Assembly: GCA_013812485.1 (NCBI GenBank)
Contig: JACCTJ010000126.1
Coordinates: forward strand, 1-13,117
Reading direction: 5' to 3'
From: Thermoleophilaceae bacterium
GTDB lineage: Bacteria; Actinomycetota; Thermoleophilia; Solirubrobacterales; Thermoleophilaceae
DNA length: 13,117 bases
Positions 1 to 7,385 of this stretch are shown piece by piece; the first letter of the stretch is position 1; every line of letters starts with the position of its first letter. A model generated the notes under the pieces. It saw only the letters and a program-made list of their open reading frames with translations. It was not told the DNA's origin and did not search any database. Made by a program: the position numbers and the translations under genes.

Positions 1-60
1 GAGTATGTTTCCGAGGTTCGCCTTCGCCCGAGCGCGACAGGCCGCCTCTAAGAGTTTCTG

Positions 61-67
61 AAAGGAG
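61..67 (+). promoter_or_regulatory. Ribosome binding site of tuf
   Basis: The purine run AAAGGAG lies 8 nt before the GTG at 76. It supports that start even though the codon is not ATG. The rest of 1-75 shows no convincing gene, promoter boxes or terminator. It is probably the spacer downstream of whatever precedes tuf (often fusA, not visible here). Confidence 0.8.
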
Positions 68-75
68 CACCCCCA

Positions 76-1263
<1,188 letters not shown>

Positions 1264-1268
1264 CGGTT

Positions 1269-1294
1269 GGCGCGGGGGCTTCGGCCCCCCGCCC
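1269..1294 (+). terminator. UUCG-capped hairpin between tuf and rpsJ
   Basis: GGGGGC (1274-1279) pairs with GCCCCC (1284-1289) around a TTCG tetraloop closed by C-G, an exceptionally stable RNA hairpin. A further G-C/C-G extension is possible past a bulged C at 1290. No U-tract follows; the next bases are a C-rich run leading to rpsJ. It is therefore not a classical intrinsic terminator. Partial attenuation, protection of the tuf mRNA 3' end or an RNA processing boundary are all possible. The hairpin is seen in the sequence; its role is inference. Confidence 0.5.
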
Positions 1295-1312
1295 ACCGTC
1301 TGGCCCCTTCCC

Positions 1313-1636
1313 ATGGCAGCCCTCACCGACAACAAGATCCGCATCCGCCTCAAGGCGTACGACCACCAGTCGATCGAGCTGGCCGCGCGCGAGATCGTCG
1401 AGACCGCGAACCGCACCGGCGCGAAGGTCGCCGGCCCGGTGCCGCTGCCCACCGACAAGAACGTCTACTGCGTGATCCGGGGTCCGTTCAAGGACAAGGA
1501 CTCTCGCGAGCACTACGAGATCCGCACCCACAAGCGGCTGATCGACATCCACGGGCCGACCCCGAAGACCGTCGACTCGCTACAGCGCCTGGACCACCTT
1601 CCGGCGGGCGTCGACATCCAAATCCAACTCGTTTGA
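1313..1636 (+). CDS. rpsJ: 30S ribosomal protein S10
   Basis: Small-subunit head protein, also known in bacteria as NusE, the partner of NusB/NusG in antitermination. The 107-aa product matches the usual 100-105 plus a short N-terminal lead. Typical segments are [12 protein letters not shown] near residues 8-19, AGPVPLPT (40-47), the [15 protein letters not shown] stretch (65-79) and the C-terminal VDIQIQL. The ATG at 1313 is chosen because family homology begins a few residues later. No clear Shine-Dalgarno precedes it (the upstream bases are C/T rich), so translation may depend on coupling or on an unstructured start. It follows tuf after a strong hairpin and is followed by a 134-nt non-coding spacer holding repeat copy 1. 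Confidence 0.98.
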   Translation: MAALTDNKIRIRLKAYDHQSIELAAREIVETANRTGAKVAGPVPLPTDKNVYCVIRGPFKDKDSREHYEIRTHKRLIDIHGPTPKTVDSLQRLDHLPAGVDIQIQLV

Positions 1637-1654
1637 GTGATTCCGATGGCGGCC

Positions 1655-1744
1655 GCTGCAAACCTGCGCATCTCGGCGTCCTCGGGACTCGCCTTGCCCC
1701 CAGCAAGGCTTCGCCCCTGCGTCCTTGACCTGCTTGGTTTTCGC
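1655..1744 (+). repeat. Interspersed hairpin element, copy 1
   Basis: This 90-nt segment fills most of the rpsJ-rplC spacer. It begins GCTGCAAAC, carries a perfect 7-bp stem GCCTTGC/GCAAGGC (1691-1697 with 1703-1709, loop CCCCA) and ends with a pyrimidine-rich tail. The tail contains CCCTGCGTCC (1715-1724) and TTTTCGC (1738-1744). Over 1676-1744 it aligns without gaps to 6190-6258 (47 of 69 positions identical by hand count). Its total length, stem offset (36 nt) and end blocks also match 12980-13070. A 39-codon ORF (1646-1765) crosses it but is judged not to be a gene. The family is not recognised. Confidence 0.7.
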
Positions 1745-1770
1745 AGCCGTTCGAGGGTCCGCTGATCCAG

Positions 1771-2388
1771 ATGGCGGCGATCCTCGGGAAGAAGATCGGG
1801 ATGACGCAGTTCTTCGCCGAGGATGGGCGCGTCGAGCGCGTGACGGTGATCGAGGCCGGCCCGTGCCCGGTCACGGGCATCCGCACCTTCGAGCGCGACG
1901 GCTACGAGGCCGTGCAGCTCGCCTACGGCGCGGTGAGCGAGAAGCGGATCACCAAGGCCGAGCGCGGGCATCTGGCCAAGGCCGGCGCCCCGCCGCTGCG
2001 CCACCTCGCGGAGTTCCGCAACGAGGCCGGCGAGCTCCAGGTCGGCGAGACGGTGACCGTCGAGGCCTTCGAGAAGGGCGACAAGGTAAAGGTCGCCGCG
2101 ACCTCGAAGGGCAAGGGCTTCCAGGGCACGATCAAGCGTCACAACTTCAGTCGCGGCCCGGTGACCCACGGCTCGCACAACGTCCGGGCGCCGGGGTCGA
2201 TCGGTGCCTCGGCCACGCCTTCACGGACCTTCAAGGGCATCCGCGGCCCGGGCCAGATGGGCAACAAGCGCGTGACCCAGCGCGGCCTCGAGGTCGTCGA
2301 GGTGCTGCCCGACCGCAACCTGCTGCTCGTACGTGGGTCGGTCCCCGGACCTCGTAACGGCAGCGTCGAGGTCAGGAGCGAGCGCTGA
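1771..2388 (+). CDS. rplC: 50S ribosomal protein L3
   Basis: Early-assembling large-subunit protein whose long loop reaches towards the peptidyl-transferase centre. The 205-aa product has the normal length. The N-terminal LGKKIGMTQFF (5-15), the TSKGKGFQGTIKRHNF block (111-126), PGSIGASATP (141-150), GQMGNKRVT (161-169) and NLLLVRGSVPGP (183-194) are all diagnostic. The glutamine methylated by PrmB in E. coli (GQNQTP context) aligns with Ala148, so this L3 lacks that target. The ATG at 1771 matches the family N terminus. The only SD-like sequence, GAGG at 1753-1756, is 14 nt away and weak. The gene is first in the compact rplC-rpsC block, directly after repeat copy 1, and ends 1 nt before rplD. 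Confidence 0.98.
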   Translation: MAAILGKKIGMTQFFAEDGRVERVTVIEAGPCPVTGIRTFERDGYEAVQLAYGAVSEKRITKAERGHLAKAGAPPLRHLAEFRNEAGELQVGETVTVEAFEKGDKVKVAATSKGKGFQGTIKRHNFSRGPVTHGSHNVRAPGSIGASATPSRTFKGIRGPGQMGNKRVTQRGLEVVEVLPDRNLLLVRGSVPGPRNGSVEVRSER

Positions 2389-2389
2389 G

Positions 2390-3046
2390 ATGGCGATCAG
2401 CGCCCCCTACGTCGGCCGCTCCGGCACCCTCGACCTCGACGAGGCGATCTTCGGCGAGCGCTTCCACATGCCGCTCGTCCACGAGACGACGCGGGCGGAG
2501 CTCAACGCTCGCCGCGGCGGCAACGCCTCGACGCTCACGCGCGCCGAGGTGGCGATGACCGGGGCCAAGGCCTGGCGCCAGAAGGGCACCGGCCGCGCTC
2601 GCGTGGGCGCGCTGTCGAGTCCGCAGCGCTACGGCGGCGGCGTCGCCTTCGGGCCGAAGCCGCGTCACTACACGGTCAAGGTCAACCGCAAGGCGCGCCG
2701 GCGGGCGCTGCGCTGCGCGCTCTCGGTGCACGCCGAGCGCGGCACGTTGTCGGTCCTCGATCCGAGCGACTTCTCCACGCCCTCGACAAAGCGTGCCGCG
2801 GAGGCCGTCGGTGACGAGCGATCGAGCACGCTGATCGTCCTCGGCACGGGCGACGACCACGCCGGTTGCCTCAAGTCCTTCCGCAACCTCCCCGGCGTCA
2901 ACGTCGTCTCGGTCGACTCGCTCGCCGTCGCCGACATCATCGGCGCCCGGCGGCTCGTGCTCTCGCAGCCGGCACTCGAGCGCCTGGGCGAGCTCGCGGC
3001 GGCCCCGGCGCGCCGGGGCGGCGCGCGCGCACAGGAGGCCTCGTGA
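2390..3046 (+). CDS. rplD: 50S ribosomal protein L4
   Basis: Large-subunit protein that lines the nascent-chain tunnel. In E. coli it also represses its own operon, but no equivalent leader is visible here. The 218-aa product contains the basic tunnel-loop signature WRQKGTGRARVG (62-73) followed by SSPQRYGGGVAFGPKPRHY (76-94), with an alpha/beta domain before and after it. I chose the ATG at 2390, which overlaps nothing and lies 1 nt after the rplC stop. AGGAG at 2373-2377 is a plausible binding site inside rplC. An upstream in-frame start at 2333 would extend into rplC and is not needed. The last 15 residues are Ala/Arg/Gly-rich and look like a short disordered tail. The stop overlaps the rplW start as GTGA. 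Confidence 0.97.
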   Translation: MAISAPYVGRSGTLDLDEAIFGERFHMPLVHETTRAELNARRGGNASTLTRAEVAMTGAKAWRQKGTGRARVGALSSPQRYGGGVAFGPKPRHYTVKVNRKARRRALRCALSVHAERGTLSVLDPSDFSTPSTKRAAEAVGDERSSTLIVLGTGDDHAGCLKSFRNLPGVNVVSVDSLAVADIIGARRLVLSQPALERLGELAAAPARRGGARAQEAS

Positions 3047-3333
3047 ACGCCCGCGAGGTCCTCATCAGACCCGTGGTGTCCGAGAAGAGCTACGAGCTGC
3101 TCGCGGCCAATAAGTACACCTTCCGCGTCCACCCGCGTGCCCACAAGACCCAGATCCGCCAGGCCGTCGAGGAGGTCTTCAGCGTGCGCGTGCAGGGCGT
3201 GCGAACCGCGAGCGTGAAGTCGAAGCCCAAGCGCCGCGGCTACACCTCGGGCCGCACCCGCGCCTGGAAGAAGGCGGTCGTGCAGCTGCATCCCGAGGAT
3301 TCGATCGCACTGTTCGAGGGCGAGGAGATCTAG
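3043..3333 (+). CDS. rplW: 50S ribosomal protein L23
   Basis: Exit-tunnel rim protein of the large subunit, the docking site for trigger factor and signal recognition particle in known bacteria. The 96-aa product has the family size. It shows VLIRPVVSEKSYELL near the N terminus, KYTFRVHPRAHKTQIRQAVEEVF, the basic RRGYTSGRTRAWKKAVV loop and a final DSIALFEG. The GTG at 3043 overlaps the rplD stop by 4 nt, and AGGAGG at 3033-3038 sits 4 nt before it, which decides the start; a longer reading upstream would lie inside rplD. rplB follows after 3 nt. Confidence 0.97.
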   Translation: MNAREVLIRPVVSEKSYELLAANKYTFRVHPRAHKTQIRQAVEEVFSVRVQGVRTASVKSKPKRRGYTSGRTRAWKKAVVQLHPEDSIALFEGEEI

Positions 3334-3336
3334 GCC

Positions 3337-4185
3337 GTGGCCCGCGTCAAGAAGCAGAAGCCGACAAGCCCGGGGCGGCGGTTCGCCACCTACTCGGACA
3401 AGGTCGAGATCACCAAGGACCGCCCCGAGAAGTCGCTCGTCGAGGGCCTCACCAAGAGCGGGGGGCGCAACACCCACGGGCGCAAGACCTCGCGCCACCG
3501 CGGAGGCGGGGCCAAGCGGCTCTACCGCAAGATCGACTTCAAGCGGCGCAAGGATGGCGTGCCGGCCAAGGTCGCGGCCATCGAGTACGACCCCAACCGC
3601 ACCGCCTACATCGCCCTGCTGCATTACCTCGACGGCGAGAAGCGCTACATCCTCGCGCCGCAGCGGCTGAACGTCGGGGACACGGTGGCGAACGGACCGG
3701 GCGCCGACATCTCGACCGGCAACTGCCTGGCGCTGGGCGCGATCCCGACCGGCACGACGGTACACAACGTCGAGCTCCAGCCCGGCCGCGGCGGACAGAT
3801 GGGGCGCTCGGCCGGCGCGGCCATTCAGCTCGTGGCCAAGGAGGGCAAGCGCGCGACCCTGCGCCTGCCCTCGGGTGAGATGCGGATGGTCGAGCTCGAG
3901 TGCCGAGCCACGATCGGGGCGATCGGCCACGGTGAGCATCAGAACGTGGACATCGGCAAGGCCGGTCGCAGCCGCCACCTCGGCAAGCGCCCCCAGACTC
4001 GCGGCACCGCCATGAACCCGGTCGATCACCCGCACGGGGGCGGCGAGGGCTCGACCACGGCGGGCCGCCATCCGGTCACCCCGTGGGGCGTGCCCACGCT
4101 CGGCTATCCGACCCGCAAGAAGCGCAAGCCATCCGACCGCTACATCGTCCGTCGCCGGCGCTCGGGTCGGCGCGGCAGGCGCTAG
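3337..4185 (+). CDS. rplB: 50S ribosomal protein L2
   Basis: Large-subunit protein needed for subunit association and for forming the peptidyl-transferase centre. The 282-aa product is typical. The N-terminal half (OB-fold-like) includes [19 protein letters not shown] (42-60) and [11 protein letters not shown] (78-88). The C-terminal SH3-like half holds [11 protein letters not shown] (150-160) and [13 protein letters not shown] (226-238), which includes the conserved histidine region implicated in peptidyl-transferase function. The end is very basic, as usual. The GTG at 3337 lies 3 nt after rplW. rpsS follows after 15 nt containing its binding site. Confidence 0.98.
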   Translation: MARVKKQKPTSPGRRFATYSDKVEITKDRPEKSLVEGLTKSGGRNTHGRKTSRHRGGGAKRLYRKIDFKRRKDGVPAKVAAIEYDPNRTAYIALLHYLDGEKRYILAPQRLNVGDTVANGPGADISTGNCLALGAIPTGTTVHNVELQPGRGGQMGRSAGAAIQLVAKEGKRATLRLPSGEMRMVELECRATIGAIGHGEHQNVDIGKAGRSRHLGKRPQTRGTAMNPVDHPHGGGEGSTTAGRHPVTPWGVPTLGYPTRKKRKPSDRYIVRRRRSGRRGRR

Positions 4186-4200
4186 AGAGGAAGCGAAGAG

Positions 4201-4479
4201 TTGTCTCGTTCGTCGAAGAAGGGCCCCTGGGTCGAGGAGCGGTTGATGAACCGCGTCGAGGCCATGAACCAGTCGGGCCAGAAGCAGATGCTGAAGACCT
4301 GGTCGCGGGCGTCGACGATCTTCCCGGAGATGGTCGGCCACACCATCGCCGTCCATGACGGGCGCAAGCACGTGCCCGTGTTCGTCTCCGAGTCGATGGT
4401 CGGCCACAAGCTCGGCGAGTTCGCGCCCACCCGCCTGTTCCGCGGCCACGCCGGCGGCGACCGGGCGCGCATGCGATGA
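4201..4479 (+). CDS. rpsS: 30S ribosomal protein S19
   Basis: Small-subunit head protein that with S13 contacts the A-site finger and tRNA region. The 92-aa product shows [18 protein letters not shown] (2-19), [25 protein letters not shown] spread over 31-55, and a [11 protein letters not shown] segment near 68-78. The start is TTG at 4201, supported by the family N terminus and by the purine-rich AGAGGAAG at 4186-4193; no ATG or GTG fits. TTG is the rarest start in this window and may lower its output. The stop overlaps the rplV ATG as ATGA, suggesting coupled translation. Confidence 0.96.
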   Translation: MSRSSKKGPWVEERLMNRVEAMNQSGQKQMLKTWSRASTIFPEMVGHTIAVHDGRKHVPVFVSESMVGHKLGEFAPTRLFRGHAGGDRARMR

Positions 4480-5210
4480 GCCCCGCCAAGGGCAAGGGAA
4501 GCGACCCCCAGAAGGGCGGCGTCGTGCCCGAGGAGGCGGTCTCCGAGCAAGCCGCCGACGCCCGCGAGGCCGCGTCGAGCGACAAGGCCGCCGAGGGCCA
4601 AGACGCCGCGAGCGCAGGCACGCCCGAGCCGGGCGAACAGGCCGACGCTGAGGTCGCCGAGCGCGCCGAGCGCGCCCAGGCCGCTCGGGAGAAGGCTGAG
4701 GCCGAGCCGGCGCCCAAGGCCGCTGGCGGGGCCGGCTCGAAGAAGGCCGACGCCGGCGAGACCGACGCGGAGGGCACTCGCTCGCGCCGTTCCGCCCGCC
4801 GCCGTGCCGCCGAGACGACCACCGCCGCCAGCTCGCGCCCCGCTCGCCGGCGCGACTCGGAGGAGGCCGTGAGCGTCCGCGCCCAGGCCAAGTACGTGCG
4901 CTGCGCACCGCGCAAGGCCCGGCTGGTCATCGACCACATTCGCGGCAAGTCCGTCGGCGATGCCCGTGCCATACTGCTGACGACGCCGCGCGCCGCGTCG
5001 AGGGACGTGCTCAAGCTCCTCGACTCGTGTGTGGCCAACGCCGAGAACAACCACGAGCTCTCAGCCGACGAGCTCAGGGTGGAGAAGGCCTACGTCGACG
5101 AGGGTCCGACGCTCAAGCGTTACCAGCCCCGCGCGCTCGGCCGTGCCACCCAGATCCGCAAGCGAACGAGCCACATGACGATCTACTTGACCAACCAGGG
5201 ACGGCGGTAG
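4476..5210 (+). CDS. rplV: 50S ribosomal protein L22 with long N-terminal extension
   Basis: L22 binds 23S rRNA, and its beta-hairpin lines the exit tunnel. The conserved core is residues 132-244, beginning [20 protein letters not shown], with ANAENNHEL and the hairpin region [19 protein letters not shown] near the end. Before it lie 131 residues of low complexity. Residues 1-100 are Ala/Glu/Asp-rich and probably helical or disordered; 101-127 are Arg-rich ([14 protein letters not shown]). G/C third positions continue through the extension, so it looks truly coding. The ATG at 4476 overlaps the rpsS stop (ATGA). An in-frame GTG at 4869 with GGAGG at 4859-4863 would yield a normal 113-aa L22, so a second shorter product is possible. 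rpsC follows after 2 nt. Confidence 0.95.
   Translation: MSPAKGKGSDPQKGGVVPEEAVSEQAADAREAASSDKAAEGQDAASAGTPEPGEQADAEVAERAERAQAAREKAEAEPAPKAAGGAGSKKADAGETDAEGTRSRRSARRRAAETTTAASSRPARRRDSEEAVSVRAQAKYVRCAPRKARLVIDHIRGKSVGDARAILLTTPRAASRDVLKLLDSCVANAENNHELSADELRVEKAYVDEGPTLKRYQPRALGRATQIRKRTSHMTIYLTNQGRR
4859..4871 (+). promoter_or_regulatory. Possible internal start site in rplV
   Basis: GGAGGAGG at 4859-4866 precedes an in-frame GTG at 4869, which falls exactly where the universally conserved L22 core begins (residue 132). Using GGAGG 4859-4863 the spacing is 5 nt. The site would give a 113-aa product of normal L22 length. The purines also encode Glu-Glu in the extension, so the match may be chance in a GC-rich gene. 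Confidence 0.4.
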
Positions 5211-5212
5211 CC

Positions 5213-6091
5213 ATGGGACGCAAGGTCCATCCCGAGGCGTTCCGAGTCGGCTACATCCACGACTGGAAGGCGACCTGGTTCAACGAACGAGAGTTCTCCG
5301 ACTACCTGCTCGAGGACATTCAAATCCGCGAGCACATCCAGAACCGCCTTGCCCACGCCGGCCTCTCCGACATCACGATCAAGAAGAACACGAGCGAGGT
5401 CGAGGTCAACATCAACACGGCCCGGCCCGGCATCGTCATCGGCAAGTCGGGCACGGAGGTCGACGCGCTCCGCCGGGCTCTCCACAAGATGACCGGCAAG
5501 GCCGTCAAGGTCAACATCCTCGAGATCAAGCGGCCCGAGCTCGACGCCAAGCTCGTGGCCCAGTCGATCGCCGAGCAGCTCCAGAACCGCGTCGCCTTCC
5601 GGCGCGCCATGAAGCGCTCGCTCACCTCGGCCATGCGCTCGGGCGCCAAGGGCGTGCGCATCCAGGTCTCCGGCCGTCTCGGCGGCGCCGAGATGGCCCG
5701 CACCCAGAGCTACTCCGAGGGTCGCGTCCCGCTGCACACCATGCGCGCCGACATCGACTACGGCTTCTACGAGGCGCGCACGACCTTCGGTCGCATCGGG
5801 GTCAAGGTGTGGGTCAACAAGGGCGAGATCATGCCTTCGGGCTTCGCTCAGGATCTCACCTCGATGGAGGCCCCCGAGCGCCCCGGCGGCCCGGGCGCCG
5901 GCGGTCGCGGAGGCCGCGACGGCGGCGGGCGCGATCGCGGCGGGCGTGGTCCGGGCGGTCCCGGCGGGCGCGGAGGCGGCCCGGGCGGCGGCGGCGGTCG
6001 TGGCGGGCCGGCGCAGGGCGGTCGTGGCGGCGGCGGCCGTGGTGGGCCCGGCGCTCCGGGCACGGGCGGAGCACCGAGGACGGGCCGCTGA
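5213..6091 (+). CDS. rpsC: 30S ribosomal protein S3 with Gly/Arg-rich tail
   Basis: S3 sits at the mRNA entry channel and helps unwind mRNA. The 292-aa product starts with the standard MGRKVHPEAFRVG. It carries the KH domain with GIVIGKSG (73-80) and the C-terminal domain with GVRIQVSGRLGGAEMAR (147-163), YSEGRVPLHTMRADIDYG (167-184) and GVKVWVNKGE (196-205). The conserved part ends near residue 220. From there about 72 residues are almost only Gly, Arg and Pro, with several RGG units, a disordered, potentially RNA-binding tail much longer than in E. coli (233 aa in total). The ATG at 5213 is 2 nt after rplV. An upstream in-frame reading to 5027 overlaps rplV and is rejected. The gene is the last of the first compact block. 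Confidence 0.97.
   Translation: MGRKVHPEAFRVGYIHDWKATWFNEREFSDYLLEDIQIREHIQNRLAHAGLSDITIKKNTSEVEVNINTARPGIVIGKSGTEVDALRRALHKMTGKAVKVNILEIKRPELDAKLVAQSIAEQLQNRVAFRRAMKRSLTSAMRSGAKGVRIQVSGRLGGAEMARTQSYSEGRVPLHTMRADIDYGFYEARTTFGRIGVKVWVNKGEIMPSGFAQDLTSMEAPERPGGPGAGGRGGRDGGGRDRGGRGPGGPGGRGGGPGGGGGRGGPAQGGRGGGGRGGPGAPGTGGAPRTGR
5873..6088 (+). repeat. Gly/Arg low-complexity coding repeat in rpsC
   Basis: About 215 nt of nearly pure G/C built from degenerate GGC/CGC codon runs, encoding RGG, GGG and GPGG units at the end of S3. Such sequence is prone to slippage, so its length may vary between strains and assemblies. The reading frame is intact to the stop here. Confidence 0.75.
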
Positions 6092-6148
6092 TGAAGGCGA
6101 CCGACCCCATACACGCGCACCCGCGGATGAAGCAGAAAGTCATCGCAC

Positions 6149-6162
6149 GGGGCCTTCGCCCC
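6149..6162 (+). other. Small hairpin in the rpsC-rplP spacer
   Basis: GGGGC (6149-6153) pairs with GCCCC (6158-6162) around CTTC. No U-tract follows, so it is not a classical terminator. It lies just upstream of repeat copy 2 and may belong to the same transcript structure. Confidence 0.35.
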
Positions 6163-6169
6163 CTCGGCT

Positions 6170-6258
6170 CCCTGTGGTCGCCTTCCCGGGCGTCCTCGTG
6201 CTCGCCGATGCCGCCGGCATCGACTGCGCCCTGCGTCCCTGACCACCTCGATTTTCGC
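6170..6258 (+). repeat. Interspersed hairpin element, copy 2
   Basis: Lies in the 204-nt rpsC-rplP spacer in the same orientation as copies 1 and 3. It has a perfect 7-bp stem CGATGCC/GGCATCG (6206-6212 with 6216-6222, loop GCC), then a tail with CCCTGCGTCC (6229-6238) and TTTTCGC (6252-6258) separated by 13 nt, as in copy 1. GCGTCCTCG (6190-6198) before the stem is also identical to copy 1. The stem centre coincides with copy 1 in a gapless 69-nt alignment, although the stem bases differ. The far 5' part (6170-6189) is poorly conserved, so the left boundary is uncertain. Confidence 0.7.
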
Positions 6259-6269
6259 GTCCCCTCGGG

Positions 6270-6283
6270 CCCGCGTGCGCGGG
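6270..6283 (+). promoter_or_regulatory. Hairpin overlapping the rplP ribosome binding region
   Basis: CCCGC (6270-6274) pairs with GCGGG (6279-6283) around GTGC. The 3' arm overlaps GGGG at 6281-6284, the only purine run upstream of the rplP ATG at 6296 that resembles a binding site. Pairing could limit rplP initiation, but the stem is short and the region so GC-rich that chance is possible. Confidence 0.3.
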
Positions 6284-6295
6284 GTTGATCGCCGG

Positions 6296-6739
6296 ATGCT
6301 CCAGCCCAAGCGCGTCAAGCATCGCAAGCAACACCGTGGCCGCATGGCCGGGTTCGCCAAGGGTGGCACCCGCGTGGAGTTCGGCGAGTACGGGCTCAAG
6401 GCCCTCGATCGTGGCTGGATCACCAACCGTCAGATCGAGGCCGCTCGTATCGCCATGACCCGCAAGATCCGCCGCGGCGGCAAGGTGTGGATCAACGTCT
6501 TCCCGGACAAGCCGGTGACGAAGAAGCCGGCCGAGACCCGCATGGGCTCCGGCAAGGGCACCCCCGAGGGCTGGGTCGCGGTGATCAAGCCCGGCCGGGT
6601 CATGTTCGAGCTCGCGGGCGTGCCGGAGCCCCTCGCCCGCGAGGCGCTGCGCCTGGCCGGGCACAAGCTGCCGATCAAGACCAAGTTCGTCGTGCGCGAG
6701 GGCGTCGTCGACGAGGCCGCGCAGGGAGGCCCCTCGTGA
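6296..6739 (+). CDS. rplP: 50S ribosomal protein L16
   Basis: Large-subunit protein near the A site and the 5S rRNA-bearing central protuberance. The 147-aa product starts with the family N terminus [17 protein letters not shown]. It contains [15 protein letters not shown] (23-37), [16 protein letters not shown] (80-95) with the conserved arginine near position 82, and [12 protein letters not shown] (121-132). The ATG at 6296 is preferred over the in-frame GTG at 6275, which would add seven unconserved residues. It is the first gene of the second compact block, set apart by the 204-nt spacer with repeat copy 2. Its stop overlaps the rpmC GTG as GTGA. Confidence 0.97.
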   Translation: MLQPKRVKHRKQHRGRMAGFAKGGTRVEFGEYGLKALDRGWITNRQIEAARIAMTRKIRRGGKVWINVFPDKPVTKKPAETRMGSGKGTPEGWVAVIKPGRVMFELAGVPEPLAREALRLAGHKLPIKTKFVVREGVVDEAAQGGPS

Positions 6740-6963
6740 AGGCCGGAGAGATCCACGGCCTCGACGACGGCCGGCTGGTCGAGCACGTGCGCGACGCCCG
6801 CCAGGAGGTCTTCAATCTGCGCTTTCAGCTCGCCACCGGCCAGCTCGAGAACACCGCTCGCGTCGGAGAGGCGAAGAAGGACCTCGCGCGCGGGCTCACG
6901 GTCGCCCGCGCTCGCGGCATCGACGTCGAGCGCGAGCTGAGGAGGCAGCAGGCCGATGGCTGA
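6736..6963 (+). CDS. rpmC: 50S ribosomal protein L29
   Basis: Small helical protein at the tunnel exit next to L23. The 75-aa product is a two-helix hairpin, with [22 protein letters not shown] spread over residues 18-39 and then [19 protein letters not shown], the usual L29 pattern. The GTG at 6736 overlaps the rplP stop by 4 nt. GGGAGG at 6724-6729 gives a suitable binding site inside rplP. It overlaps the rpsQ start by 8 nt in another frame. The C-terminal [10 protein letters not shown] is slightly longer than in minimal L29 proteins. Confidence 0.95.
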   Translation: MKAGEIHGLDDGRLVEHVRDARQEVFNLRFQLATGQLENTARVGEAKKDLARGLTVARARGIDVERELRRQQADG

Positions 6964-7381
6964 CGGAGCGACCAAGACCCCGGAGCAGCGGCAGGCCGAG
7001 CGGACCGAGCGCCGCCGCCAGAACGCGAAGACGCGCCGCGCCTATCGCGCGCGACAGCGCGAGCGCCGAGCCGAGCGCGGCGGCGATGACCCTGCCGGGC
7101 GCGCGACGACCGAGCCCGAGGTCGCGCACGGCCGCGGGCGCCCGCGTGTGCGAACGGGCGTCGTCGTCTCGGACAAGGCCGCGAAGACGCTCGTGATCCG
7201 TATCGACACCACGCGCCAGCATCGTGTCTACAAGAAGACCGTGCGCGGGTCGACGACCCTGCACGCGCACGATGAGCGCGACGAGGCGCGCGTCGGGGAC
7301 ACCGTGCGCGTGGTCGAGAGCCGCCCGCTGAGCCGGACCAAGCGCTGGCGGCTGGTCGAGGTCGTGGAGCGCGGGAGATGA
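6956..7381 (+). CDS. rpsQ: 30S ribosomal protein S17 with basic N-terminal extension
   Basis: Primary 16S rRNA-binding protein of the small subunit. The OB-fold core occupies about residues 66-141: [19 protein letters not shown], then [21 protein letters not shown] (103-117) and [17 protein letters not shown] (122-138). Ahead of it are about 65 residues that standard S17 (80-90 aa) lacks. They are rich in Arg, Gln, Glu and Ala ([20 protein letters not shown]), likely a charged helix, followed by a loose Gly/Pro linker. The ATG at 6956 overlaps the end of rpmC by 8 nt; GAGGAGG at 6940-6946 supports it. An in-frame GTG at 7148 would start at the core but has no SD-like sequence. Confidence 0.94.
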   Translation: MADGATKTPEQRQAERTERRRQNAKTRRAYRARQRERRAERGGDDPAGRATTEPEVAHGRGRPRVRTGVVVSDKAAKTLVIRIDTTRQHRVYKKTVRGSTTLHAHDERDEARVGDTVRVVESRPLSRTKRWRLVEVVERGR

Positions 7382-7385
7382 CGTT

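Noticed and set aside
1..40. Possible fourth, truncated repeat copy before tuf (CCGAGGTTCGCC)
   Set aside because: It only loosely resembles the CTCGGTTTTCGC end. No stem or CCCTGCKTCC block is visible, and the window cuts the region.
1725..1760. TTGACC in copy 1 as a -35 box of an internal promoter
   Set aside because: No acceptable -10 hexamer lies 16-19 nt downstream. The corresponding bases in copies 2 and 3 (CTGACC, CCCGTT) do not keep a -35 box.
1646..1765. 39-codon ORF in the rpsJ-rplC spacer
   Set aside because: It coincides with repeat copy 1, has no SD, and shows the same lack of coding-type substitution pattern.
2668..4908. 746-aa open frame on the minus strand opposite rplD-rplV
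   Set aside because: It spans at least six certain ribosomal genes on the other strand. Its product is low-complexity Arg/Ala/Leu sequence, as expected when G/C third positions remove stops from antisense frames.
6091..6288. 65-codon ORF overlapping the rpsC stop (ATGA), as a real gene
   Set aside because: Codon use includes ATA, AAA and GCA, unlike the neighbours. Most of it is repeat copy 2, and copy-to-copy differences show no third-position bias. Kept only as a finding.
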